Source of the DNA: Opitutia bacterium | Lineage (GTDB): Bacteria > Verrucomicrobiota > Kiritimatiellia > CAIQIC01 > Lenti-01 | Length of the DNA stretch: 43,338 bases | NCBI GenBank assembly: GCA_009928955.1 | Contig: SABN01000014.1 | Span: forward strand, 1 to 43,338 | Direction of reading: 5' to 3' | Part shown: positions 1 through 6,867 of the stretch, piece after piece | Numbering within the stretch: the stretch's first letter is position 1 | How the letters are laid out: each line of letters opens with the position of its first letter | Made by a program: the position numbers and the translations under genes | Notes under the pieces: generated by a model | What the model saw: the letters and a program-made list of their open reading frames with translations, nothing else | The model's database searches: none | Told to the model about the DNA's origin: nothing

Positions 1-1418
1 GAGTTTGCGGTGAAGCTGCCGGGGCGCGGGGAGGGCGCCATCCATGTGCAAACGACGAACAAGAGGAGCAGCGGCACGGCGGGCAGATGGTGGCGGGCTC
101 CGCCTTCATAGACGGAATAGACGACGAATTTGGACAGGACGAAAATGCCGGCGGCGATTTCCAGCGCGGTCGGCGGCGCGCGGCGGCGCCACAGGGACAT
201 CGCCGTCGCGGCCCAGGCCCAGACCAAGGCCGCCCAGCCGGTTTGGACGATGAACCGGAGCGCCGGATCCTTTTTCCCCAGGGGCTGGCCGTTCCAATTG
301 ATCAATTCCACAAAACTGGTTTCCGTGCCCCACGTGTGCAGCAGCTTGAGCCAGACCAGACGCGCAAACGCTTTGGGCTGGGCGCGGATGAACGAGAAGG
401 CTTGTTCTTTGCACCATGCGCCATGGGCGAGCATTTCCCGGGGGGTTTCCACGGTCTTTTCATCCGGCAAGGCGCTGTAGAGGCCATTGGACTGGGGATT
501 GTTCGCGCTATAGAGGACCAGCGGGCCCGACGTGCAAACGAGGACGGGCTCGCCAAACACGCGGAAATTCCGGACGGTCCATGGCGCGAGCGTCGCCGCC
601 ATCGCCAGGATGAACAGTCCCCAAACGGCCCAGAGGCGCCGCTGGAAGAGGGCGCCCGTCGCGGTGACCAGGAAAAACAGGGTTTGCAGCGGCGCGATCA
701 ACAAAACCGCCTTGGCCAAGGTTCCCGCGCCCGCCGCCCATCCGCCCCACAAGGCCGGAAGCCAATTCGGGCGCGACGCCTGCAGGCGCAGCCAGCTGAA
801 GACCATGAGCAGGAGGGCGACGGCATAGAGGTGGAAATAATAGGGCGTGACGAGAGGATAGAGCGCCAAGCCGGGATAGCCCACGGCCCCGAGGGCCGCG
901 AATCGGGCGGCCCGGATGGACCCCGCTTGCCGTCCGATGAAATAGACGAGGAAGGCGATCCCGGCGGACAAGGGGATTTGGCACAGTTGCGCGGCGAGGG
1001 GCGAGGCGCCGAACAGCTTGAAGAACAGGGCGAAATACCAGACCTGCGCCGGGGCGTAGTAGGTCAGCGGATTCATCCGGCCGGTTTCCAGCAGCTGGAC
1101 GGCCTCCCGATAGACGAAGAATCCGTCCGAGGTCGGCGCGGAACGGAAAACGAGGATCAGGGCGGATGGCACGAGGGCGGAGGCCAGGAGGAGGATCCAG
1201 AGGAAGGTCCGTTCGCCCATGCGCTCAAGGGAAGGCGCGAGGCGGGGGAGCCCGATGTGCAGGAGGACGAGCAGCCCTCCGCCGGCCAGGATGGGGAGAT
1301 AGCCGGCCGGCACGCCCTTGAAGGCGGGGAAGCCCAGCAACAGTCCGAGCACCAGCCAAGAGGAAAGGCGGAACGTCCCGCAAAATCCGGAAGCCACGAA
1401 TGGGATCAGCCGATTCAT
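1..1418 (-). CDS. Membrane glycosyltransferase, GT39/ArnT-like (C-terminus cut by window edge)
   Basis: The ATG is at 1418 and 472 codons are visible before the window ends, so the C-terminus is missing. The protein is strongly hydrophobic with roughly ten membrane segments. After the first two or three segments comes the loop APTSDGFFVYREA (Asp98). An acidic residue in the first large periplasmic loop is where GT39/PMT and ArnT-type enzymes, which use polyprenyl-phosphate sugars, carry their catalytic Asp. Later features are a TLAKAVLLIAPLQTLFFL membrane segment and the motif APWTVRNFRVFGEPV, common in this superfamily (PMT_2, DUF2029-like). It probably moves a lipid-linked sugar onto an acceptor on the outer face of the inner membrane. 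It lies 73 nt downstream of a GT4 gene on the same strand, so the two are probably cotranscribed. The superfamily is fairly sure; donor and acceptor are unknown. Confidence 0.75.
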   Translation of the reverse strand, partial: MNRLIPFVASGFCGTFRLSSWLVLGLLLGFPAFKGVPAGYLPILAGGGLLVLLHIGLPRLAPSLERMGERTFLWILLLASALVPSALILVFRSAPTSDGFFVYREAVQLLETGRMNPLTYYAPAQVWYFALFFKLFGASPLAAQLCQIPLSAGIAFLVYFIGRQAGSIRAARFAALGAVGYPGLALYPLVTPYYFHLYAVALLLMVFSWLRLQASRPNWLPALWGGWAAGAGTLAKAVLLIAPLQTLFFLVTATGALFQRRLWAVWGLFILAMAATLAPWTVRNFRVFGEPVLVCTSGPLVLYSANNPQSNGLYSALPDEKTVETPREMLAHGAWCKEQAFSFIRAQPKAFARLVWLKLLHTWGTETSFVELINWNGQPLGKKDPALRFIVQTGWAALVWAWAATAMSLWRRRAPPTALEIAAGIFVLSKFVVYSVYEGGARHHLPAVPLLLLFVVCTWMAPSPRPGSFTAN

Positions 1419-1491
1419 TTGCGGAGAATAGGACAAGGGGCGAATCCATGGCGAGACAATCCCCTTTGGAAGGCCCCGGTCCGGTTGACTG

Positions 1492-2466
1492 TCATCGCGC
1501 CAGCCACAGCGCCGTGATCTCCTTGATTTTCCGCTTGGCGTGGGTTTCCGGATCCAGATGCGTCTGGCAGTCGGCCCAGGCGGTTTCCGAGATCCGCGCG
1601 GCCAGCGCGGGGTCTTCCAGCAAGCGATTGACCGCCCGGGCCAGGGCGGGCGCGTCGCCGGGTTCGACGAGCAAGCCGTTTTCGCCATCGCGGAGGTAGT
1701 CGAGGGTGCCCGCCACGCGGGTGGCGACCACGGGTTTGCCCATGGCCATGGCTTCGAACAAGACGACCTGTCCGGTGGAGCGTTCGGCCGGGAGCAGGGG
1801 AATGACCACGAGGGCGGCGCGCCGCATCATGCCGTGGCCTTCCTCCAGGGAAAGTTCCCGGAAAACCTGCGCGGCTGGCGGGAGTTGGGCCGGCAGCCGG
1901 TCGTCTTTGCCGGCGACCAGTCGGAGGGGCGCCTTGAATTGCGGGGCGGCGCGGAGCAAGGTCTCCCAGTCGCGCAAGGTCCGCCCGATGGAAAGCACAT
2001 AGCCGTCGTTGTCCGGCGCGCGCGCGGAATCGGCGAGGGTCGTGTACATCGGGACGAAGCGCAGCTTCGCTTCGGGAATGCCGAAGCGCCGCGCGAGGAG
2101 TCCCACTTCGGCCGAACTGTTGGCCAAGAGGCCGAGCGACCGGCGGGAAATCCAGCGGAACAGGGCGGTCTTGATGCGCCAAGGGAGGGAGGCTGGCCGC
2201 GGCGGATCCAAGAAGACCTCGGTCATGATTTGCTTGGAGGGGAGGTGCAGCAGCGCGCACAGCAATCCATAGGCCAGCGAGGGGCGGGGGCCCAAGGTGA
2301 CCACGGCATCGAAGCGGGAGCGGAGCCGCAGCAGCCGGAACGCCTGCCGGAGCGGAGGCAGGTCGTCGGGGGATTCGCCCTCCCGGCAGAGGGTCGTGGT
2401 GGCTGCGCGCCATGTCCGGCTTTGATGGAAGGCCATGTTGGTCAGGATGGAGGGGCGGGGATTCAT
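1492..2466 (-). CDS. Glycosyltransferase family 4 (GT-B fold)
   Basis: This is a 324-residue GT-B glycosyltransferase. I chose the start MNPRPSILTNMAF at 2466 because upstream in-frame sequence is low-quality and runs into the divergent promoter gap. The N-terminal Rossmann half contains FDAVVTLGPRPSLAYG. The C-terminal donor-binding half contains GYVLSIGRTLRDWETLL and STGQVVLFEAMAMGKPVVA (about residues 230-248). It then has GENGLLVEPGD, the usual GT4 signature with the E-x7-E-type glutamate (FEA, about Glu238). It should be cytoplasmic and use a nucleotide sugar. At 324 residues it is shorter than typical GT4 proteins (about 370), the loss being in the N-terminal acceptor domain. It is transcribed divergently from the polysaccharide locus beginning at 2560. 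The substrate cannot be read from sequence. Confidence 0.85.
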   Translation of the reverse strand: MNPRPSILTNMAFHQSRTWRAATTTLCREGESPDDLPPLRQAFRLLRLRSRFDAVVTLGPRPSLAYGLLCALLHLPSKQIMTEVFLDPPRPASLPWRIKTALFRWISRRSLGLLANSSAEVGLLARRFGIPEAKLRFVPMYTTLADSARAPDNDGYVLSIGRTLRDWETLLRAAPQFKAPLRLVAGKDDRLPAQLPPAAQVFRELSLEEGHGMMRRAALVVIPLLPAERSTGQVVLFEAMAMGKPVVATRVAGTLDYLRDGENGLLVEPGDAPALARAVNRLLEDPALAARISETAWADCQTHLDPETHAKRKIKEITALWLAR

Positions 2467-2559
2467 CGCGATGCGGAGAATGAAGCAAAACGAGGACCGA
2501 AAACAAAGGCAAAACGCCGTGTCACTCCTGGATTGATGGAGAGGCCGGAATCCGGTTAA

Positions 2560-3840
2560 ATGGAATCCATGTCGTGGATGCTGGCCATTTCGGTTGCGCT
2601 GTTGGGATATGCCTATGCGGGATATCCGGCGCTGATCTGGCTGTTGGCCCGGCTGCGGGGCCGTCCCGTGCAGAAGGGACGGTTCGAAGGCGGCGTCGCG
2701 GTGCTGATCGCCGCCCACGATGAGGCGGAAGCCTTGCCGGCGAAGCTGGAAAATCTGCTGGAGCTGGCGGAGAACGAGCCCATCCGGGAGATCTGGATCG
2801 GGCTGGATGGCTGCACGGATGGGACGGGGGCGCGGGTGAGGAAGACTAGAGACCAGAGACTAGAGACTAGAGACCGGAGACTGGAGACAGGGGGCTGCGG
2901 CCAGATGGCCGAAGGTTCGAGTCTGCGGTCTATGGTCTACGGTCTACAGTCTCCGCCGACGGTTCAAATTCTCGAATTTGAACCACGGCGCGGCAAGGCG
3001 GCGGTGCTGAACGAACTGATGGCGAAGGCGGGACAGCCGATCTTCCTGATGATGGATGCGCGGCAACGGGTGGAGAAAGGGGCGGTCGCCAAGCTGCTGG
3101 AGAATTTCGCGGACCCGCAGGTCGGGGTGGTATCGGGCGCGCTGGTGTACGAATCGGCGGAAGGCGGGGCGCAACAGGGGGCGGAATCCTATTGGGGATA
3201 TGAAAAATTCCTGCGGCGCTGCGAGAGCCGGTATTGGGCGGTTCCGGGCGCCACCGGGGCCCTGTACGCGATCCGCAAGGAGCTGTGCGCGCCCATTCCT
3301 GAAAACACCTTGGTGGACGATGTGCTGATCCCCATGCGGGCGGTTTTGAAGGGGTTCCGATGCCTTTTCGAGCCTTCCGCGCGGGTTTTTGACCTCCCAA
3401 CGGCTCATTTTGGGCAAGAAAGCCTTCGGAAGCGCCGAACTTTGGCCGGAATTTGGCAATTGGCGAGCATCGAACCCCGCTGTTTCTCTGTTTTCGCCAA
3501 TCCGATCTGGCTTCAGTGGATTTCACACAAGTTTTTGAGGCTTTTGACGCCGTTTTTGGTGTTGTCGGTCCTTGTTTCGCTCGGCGGGATGGCTTGGGCG
3601 GAGGCGGGCGTGTTCCCCGCGCTCTTTGCCGGGGCCCTCGTCGCCCTCGGGGTCAGTTTCCTGGCCTTTTGGGGAGGGGGGAAGCGCTCTTCTCGCCTGC
3701 TGGGGTTGCTGGGGTCGTTTTGGGGAGTGAATCGGGCCCTGGTGCAGGCGGCGGGGGATGCCTGGGCGGGGCGGTTCGAGGCCCGGTGGAAGCGGAGCGG
3801 GGGACCGGGCCCGGCGCCGGGGCCCGCGACCGGAGACTAG
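2560..3840 (+). CDS. Membrane-anchored family 2 glycosyltransferase carrying an in-frame repeat insertion
   Basis: This 426-residue GT2 protein has an N-terminal membrane segment (about residues 8-30), a GT-A domain and C-terminal membrane segments (after about residue 325). GT2 motifs are VLIAAHDEAEALPAKL, IWIGLDGCTDGTG (nucleotide binding), RRGKAAVLNELM, FLMMDARQ (DXD position), NTLVDDVLIPMRAV (acidic base region) and RKRRTLAGIWQL (QxxRW-like). This layout matches processive or chain-extending GT2 enzymes with membrane anchors. Residues 95-131 are not family sequence. They are the translation of a palindromic heptamer-repeat insertion (nt 2842-2955), giving RLETRDRRLET-type peptide just after the GLDGCTDGTG strand, where relatives have only a short loop. 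The TAG stop at 3838-3840 lies within a second copy of the same repeat, so the true C-terminus may have been altered. A Shine-Dalgarno-like GGAGAGG lies 15 nt upstream of the ATG; ATGs at 2569 and 2578 are alternatives. Confidence 0.85.
   Translation: MESMSWMLAISVALLGYAYAGYPALIWLLARLRGRPVQKGRFEGGVAVLIAAHDEAEALPAKLENLLELAENEPIREIWIGLDGCTDGTGARVRKTRDQRLETRDRRLETGGCGQMAEGSSLRSMVYGLQSPPTVQILEFEPRRGKAAVLNELMAKAGQPIFLMMDARQRVEKGAVAKLLENFADPQVGVVSGALVYESAEGGAQQGAESYWGYEKFLRRCESRYWAVPGATGALYAIRKELCAPIPENTLVDDVLIPMRAVLKGFRCLFEPSARVFDLPTAHFGQESLRKRRTLAGIWQLASIEPRCFSVFANPIWLQWISHKFLRLLTPFLVLSVLVSLGGMAWAEAGVFPALFAGALVALGVSFLAFWGGGKRSSRLLGLLGSFWGVNRALVQAAGDAWAGRFEARWKRSGGPGPAPGPATGD
2842..2955 (+). repeat. 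Miniature heptamer-repeat palindromic insertion inside the GT2 gene
   Basis: The left arm (about 2842-2890) is a run of 7-mers of the type AGAGACC/AGAGACT/GGAGACT. The right arm (about 2920-2955) is a run of 7-mers GTCTGCG, GTCTATG, GTCTACG, GTCTACA, GTCTCC, which is the opposite-strand form. The roughly 29 nt between them are unrelated GC-rich sequence. The two arms are imperfect inverted repeats and could form a hairpin. The insertion keeps the GT2 reading frame open and adds about 37 residues. Its polarity (RGAGACY on the left, GTCTNNR on the right) is identical to the large element at 4791-5597, but it lacks the protein gene. I see no clear target-site duplication. Confidence 0.85.
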
Positions 3841-3884
3841 AGACAAGCGCCTCAAACGGGCGTCCGTCCGCCGTCTCTCGTCTT
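3829..3884 (+). repeat. Minimal heptamer-repeat palindrome at the GT2/wzm junction
   Basis: The left arm ACCGGAGACTAGAGAC (3829-3844) and right arm GTCTCTCGTCTT (3873-3884) flank 28 nt of GC-rich spacer. It has the same arm polarity as the other two copies in the window. The TAG inside the left arm is the stop codon of the upstream GT2 gene. The rest forms most of the 80 nt between that gene and wzm. It is short and degenerate, so it could be a decayed or partial copy. Confidence 0.65.
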
Positions 3885-3920
3885 GACTTTCCCGGCATCG
3901 TCGAGGATTGTTCGCTCCAT

Positions 3921-4775
3921 ATGGCATCGCAGGCAGAAGAGAGCGGATGGGATCTGATCATCGAGCCGCCCAAAGGGTGGTTCGCGCTGCATTTGCGTGA
4001 TTTGTGGCGGTACCGGGACCTGACGGGACTCTTTGTCCGCCGCGACTTTGTGGCGTCCTACAAGCAGACGGTCCTCGGTCCGCTTTGGCACATCATCCAG
4101 CCGCTGTTGACCACCCTGATGTTCACGGTGGTGTTCGGGCGCATCGCCGGGTTGCCGACCGACGGAGTGCCGCAGTTCCTGTTCTACATGGCCGGGACGA
4201 CGGTGTGGAGCTATTTCGCCCAGTGCCTGACCCGCACGTCCACCACGTTCATCGCCAACGCCGGGATTTTCGGGAAGGTGTATTTCCCCCGGATGGTGGT
4301 TCCGGTCTCGGTGGTGATGTCCCAATTGATCGGCTTCGCCATCCAGTTTGTTTTCTTTTTGGCGTTCTATGCCTTGTTTTGGGCGAAAGGCGCGTCGATC
4401 CACCCCAATTGGGCGGTGTCGCTGGTGCCGCTGCTTCTGGTCCTGATGGCCGGTCTGGGGCTGGGCTTCGGCATCATCATCTCCTCCTTGACGACGCGCT
4501 ACCGGGACTTGCAGGTGCTGGTGGCCTTCGGCGTGCAGCTGTGGATGTACGCCACGCCGGTGATCTATCCGCTCTCGACCATGGGGAAGTACCGGTGGAT
4601 CATCGTGGCCAATCCCATGACCGCCATCGTGGAGACCTTCCGGTACGGATTCTTCGGGACCGGCACGTTTTCGTGGGTCTATCTGGCCTATTCCGCGGGA
4701 TTCATGCTGACGCTGCTGCTGGCCGGCATGGCCATCTTCAACCGCGTGGAGCGGACGTTCATGGATACCGTGTAG
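3921..4775 (+). CDS. wzm: Polysaccharide ABC transporter permease (Wzm/TagG-type, ABC-2)
   Basis: This 284-residue inner-membrane protein has six predicted membrane segments. It carries the amphipathic N-terminus of ABC-2 polysaccharide exporters: LWRYRDLTGLFVRRDF followed by YKQTVLGPLWHIIQPL. Other family signatures are FYMAGTTVWSYFAQCLTR, IFGKVYFPRMVVPVS, TTRYRDLQVLVAFGVQLW, YATPVIYPLS and ANPMTAIVETFRYG. With the Wzt ATPase it exports a completed undecaprenyl-linked glycan (O-antigen or similar) across the inner membrane. I chose the ATG at 3921 (MASQAEESGWDLIIEP) because the reading frame upstream is repeat-derived. The gene is normally directly followed by wzt. Here an 800-bp repeat element with its own gene separates the two, which is unusual. 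The family call is firm. Confidence 0.93.
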   Translation: MASQAEESGWDLIIEPPKGWFALHLRDLWRYRDLTGLFVRRDFVASYKQTVLGPLWHIIQPLLTTLMFTVVFGRIAGLPTDGVPQFLFYMAGTTVWSYFAQCLTRTSTTFIANAGIFGKVYFPRMVVPVSVVMSQLIGFAIQFVFFLAFYALFWAKGASIHPNWAVSLVPLLLVLMAGLGLGFGIIISSLTTRYRDLQVLVAFGVQLWMYATPVIYPLSTMGKYRWIIVANPMTAIVETFRYGFFGTGTFSWVYLAYSAGFMLTLLLAGMAIFNRVERTFMDTV

Positions 4776-4790
4776 CGCGAAGCGCGAAGA

Positions 4791-5130
4791 GGAGACCAGA
4801 GACTTTAGGGCAGAGACCAGAGACCAGAGACCAGAGACTAGAGACCAGAGACTAGAGACCAGAGACTGGAGACTACAGACCAGAGACTGGAGACTACAGA
4901 CCAGAGACTAGAGACCAGAGACCAGAGACTAGAGACCAGAGACCAGAGACTAGAGACCAGAGACCAGAGACTAGAGACCAGAGACCAGAGACTAGAGACC
5001 AGAGACCAGAGACCAGAGACGAGAGACTGGAGACCAGAGACTGTAGACTACAGACCAGAGACTGGGGACCAGAGACTATGGGACCAGGGAGAGCAAGACT
5101 ACAGACGAGAGACCGTAGACTGCAGACGAG
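4791..5130 (+). repeat. Heptanucleotide tandem array, left arm of the four-helix-bundle element
   Basis: About 340 nt consist almost wholly of 7-mers AGAGACC, AGAGACT and GGAGACT with a few variants (CTACAGACC, TGTAGAC, CGAGAGAC). This accounts for the whole gap between wzm and the next gene. Because 7 is not a multiple of 3, the array has a 21-nt coding period. It translates as RDQRLET-type repeats on this strand and SLVSGLW-type repeats on the other, with long open stretches. No gene is called from these. Confidence 0.95.
4909..5013 (+). repeat. Five exact 21-nt higher-order units within the heptamer array
   Basis: The 21-mer TAGAGACCAGAGACCAGAG+AC recurs without change starting at 4909, 4930, 4951, 4972 and 4993. 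Flanking heptamers are more diverged. Exact higher-order units inside a degenerate array point to recent local expansion by slippage or unequal recombination. Confidence 0.85.
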
Positions 5131-5156
5131 TGGCAAGAGGCGGGAGACGACGAGGG

Positions 5157-5531
5157 ATGCGAGATTATAAAAACATTTTGGCGTGGCAAAAGGCGGACGA
5201 TTTGACCGTGGCCGTCTATGAAGCGACGAAAGCCTTTCCGAAAGATGAGGTCTATTCTTTGACCAGCCAACTCCGCCGCGCGGCCTATTCCATTCCGGCC
5301 AACATTGCGGAGGGAGCTTCTCGAAACTCCCAGAAGGACTATCTGCATTTTCTCTATATCGCTCGCGGTTCTGCATCAGAAGTCGCCTATTTCGTTCATC
5401 TTGCCAAGCGCCTGGGGTATTTCAAGGCGGAGGCTCACGCCGCGCTGGCTGTCCAGGCGGACGAGACATCCCGCGTTTTGGCCGGCTTGATCCGTTCGGT
5501 CGAAAAAGAAATCGGCGAGAATCCACAATGA
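5157..5531 (+). CDS. Four-helix-bundle protein of the 23S rRNA intervening-sequence (S23/IVP, Avd-like) family
   Basis: This 124-residue protein starts MRDYKNILAWQKADDL. Family hallmarks are the WQKA motif in helix 1 and FPKDEVYSLTSQLRRA leading into helix 2. It then has SIPANIAEGASRNSQKDY, FLYIARGSASEVAYF and a C-terminal helix ending VEKEIGENPQ. Members were first noted inside 23S rRNA intervening sequences of Leptospira and relatives. The Avd accessory protein of diversity-generating retroelements has the same fold. The biochemical role of free-standing members is unknown; basic helices suggest nucleic-acid binding. Here the gene is enclosed by heptamer arrays of opposite polarity and interrupts the wzm-wzt pair. 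No rRNA and no reverse transcriptase is present in the window. An in-frame GTG at 5130 lies within repeat sequence and is less likely as start. GAGGG directly precedes the ATG. Confidence 0.9.
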   Translation: MRDYKNILAWQKADDLTVAVYEATKAFPKDEVYSLTSQLRRAAYSIPANIAEGASRNSQKDYLHFLYIARGSASEVAYFVHLAKRLGYFKAEAHAALAVQADETSRVLAGLIRSVEKEIGENPQ

Positions 5532-5544
5532 ACACTCGACTACA

Positions 5545-5597
5545 GTCTACGGTCTTCAGTCTGCAGTCTACGGTCTCTAGTCTTCAGTCTATGGTCT
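5545..5597 (+). repeat. Opposite-polarity heptamer array, right arm of the element
   Basis: GTCT recurs at exact 7-nt spacing at 5545, 5552, 5559, 5566, 5573, 5580, 5587 and 5594, each followed by a variable triplet (ACG, TCA, GCA, ACG, CTA, TCA, ATG, AAC). Read on the other strand this is the NNNAGAC type of unit seen in the left array. It ends 7 nt before the wzt start codon and occupies the place where the wzt ribosome-binding site should be. Confidence 0.9.
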
Positions 5598-5604
5598 AAC
5601 CCTT

Positions 5605-6864
5605 ATGGCCACCGCGATCTCCATCGAAAACGTCTCCAAGTCCTACCGCCTCGGCTTGATTGGCACGGGCACGCTGCGGGAGGATCTGCAAGGGTGGTGG
5701 CATCGGGTGCGGGGACTGCCCGATCCCAACCGGCGCGTGGATCAGTCCCATCTGCCGGTGGAAGGGCATACCCTCTGGGCGCTGCAAGACGTGTCGCTGG
5801 AAATCCAGCCCGGGGAGATCCTCGGCATCATCGGGCGCAACGGCGCGGGGAAGAGCACCCTGTTGAAGATCCTGTCGCGGGTGACGGCGCCGACCTCCGG
5901 CCGCATCCGGGTGAAAGGGCGGGTGGCGAGCTTGCTGGAGGTCGGAACCGGGTTCCATCCCGAGCTGACGGGGCGCGAGAACATCTTTCTGAACGGGGCG
6001 ATCCTGGGCATGACCAAGGCCGAAGTGGCGAAGAAATTCGATGAAATCGTCGATTTCTCCGAGATCGAGCAATTCATCGACACGCCGGTCAAGCGATACT
6101 CGAGCGGCATGTATGTTCGCCTGGCCTTCGCCGTCGCGGCGCATCTGGATCCGGAAATCCTCGTGGTGGACGAGGTGCTGGCGGTGGGGGATGCCGCCTT
6201 CCAGAAGAAATGCCTCGGCAAGATGGACGAAGCCGGCGCGGGCGGCCGGACGATCTTGTTCGTCACCCACAACATGATCGCGGCGCAAAGCCTGTGCAAG
6301 CGGACGGTCTGGCTGGACCGCGGGCGGGTGATGGAGGATGGCGCCACCGCCGCCGTGGTATCCCGCTACCTGAGAAACGCCTGGGGGGCGCAGCGGGAGA
6401 AAACCTGGGACGAGCGGGCGCAGGCGCCCGGAAACGACACGGCCCGGCTGCGCAAGATCCGGGTCGTGCCCCAGGTGGCGACGCCTTCGGATGTCGTGAC
6501 GATGGCGACGCCGTTCGCGATCGAGATCGAATACGAGGTGATGGAATCCGGGACGATGCTGCACGTCGCGCAGCACCTCATCAACGAACAGGGGTTGATC
6601 GTCCTGACCTCCGGCGAAGTGGCGCGGATCCATCCGGCGGGCCGCTACAAAGCCGTCTGCCACATGCCGGGCAACCTGTTGAACAGCGGGAAGTACAGCC
6701 TCAACATCTACTTCCTGAAGGACAACAGCAAATTGCTGTTCCGCCATGACGGGGTGGTTTCCTTCGACGTGGTGGACACGCAGGAGCGCGAGATCGGATT
6801 CATGGTCCGGGAGCCCGGGGTGGTCCAGCCGGTCTTGAAATGGGATTGGATCGAGGAAAGGTGA
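5605..6864 (+). CDS. wzt: Polysaccharide ABC transporter ATPase with C-terminal glycan-binding domain (Wzt)
   Basis: This 419-residue ATPase pairs with Wzm. The ATPase domain (about residues 1-245) shows Walker A GIIGRNGAGKSTLLK and the signature region VKRYSSGMYVRLAFA. It also has Walker B ILVVDEVLAVGD and the switch His in ILFVTHNMIAA. The loop GTGFHPELTGRENIFLNG is typical of polysaccharide-export ATPases. The C-terminal part (about 270-419) is a beta-rich domain in the position of the Wzt C-terminal domain. In O-antigen exporters that domain recognises the capped glycan end. No Shine-Dalgarno sequence is visible; the heptamer array ends 7 nt before the ATG. The next gene begins 3 nt after the stop. 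Confidence 0.93.
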   Translation: MATAISIENVSKSYRLGLIGTGTLREDLQGWWHRVRGLPDPNRRVDQSHLPVEGHTLWALQDVSLEIQPGEILGIIGRNGAGKSTLLKILSRVTAPTSGRIRVKGRVASLLEVGTGFHPELTGRENIFLNGAILGMTKAEVAKKFDEIVDFSEIEQFIDTPVKRYSSGMYVRLAFAVAAHLDPEILVVDEVLAVGDAAFQKKCLGKMDEAGAGGRTILFVTHNMIAAQSLCKRTVWLDRGRVMEDGATAAVVSRYLRNAWGAQREKTWDERAQAPGNDTARLRKIRVVPQVATPSDVVTMATPFAIEIEYEVMESGTMLHVAQHLINEQGLIVLTSGEVARIHPAGRYKAVCHMPGNLLNSGKYSLNIYFLKDNSKLLFRHDGVVSFDVVDTQEREIGFMVREPGVVQPVLKWDWIEER

Positions 6865-6867
6865 GCC

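Larger units (their letters stand above)
4791..5597 (+). mobile_element. Candidate repeat-bounded element carrying a four-helix-bundle gene, between wzm and wzt
   Basis: This composite has a left RGAGACY heptamer array (4791-5130), a 124-residue four-helix-bundle gene (5157-5531) and a right GTCTNNR array (5545-5597) on the opposite strand. It separates wzm and wzt, which are usually adjacent, so it looks inserted. Two gene-less versions with the same arm polarity lie within 2 kb. No transposase, integrase or clear target duplication is visible. Calling it mobile is an inference from structure and copy pattern, not from a known element family. Confidence 0.45.

Noticed and set aside
87-1517. 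A 476-codon plus-strand open frame at the left edge
   Set aside because: The translation is hydrophilic and compositionally biased. The minus strand encodes a convincing GT39/ArnT-like membrane protein over the same bases.
4894-5376. Minus-strand open frame rich in SLVSGLW repeats
   Set aside because: It is the translation of the heptamer array plus antisense of the four-helix-bundle gene. Repeat-derived open frames are expected from a 7-nt unit.
5157-5531. Diversity-generating retroelement (Avd with template/variable repeats)
   Set aside because: The protein is of the related S23/IVP fold, but there is no reverse transcriptase and no TR/VR pair with adenine-specific differences in the window.
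4791-5597. CRISPR array
   Set aside because: Units are 7 nt and contiguous with no spacers of unique sequence, and no cas genes are present.
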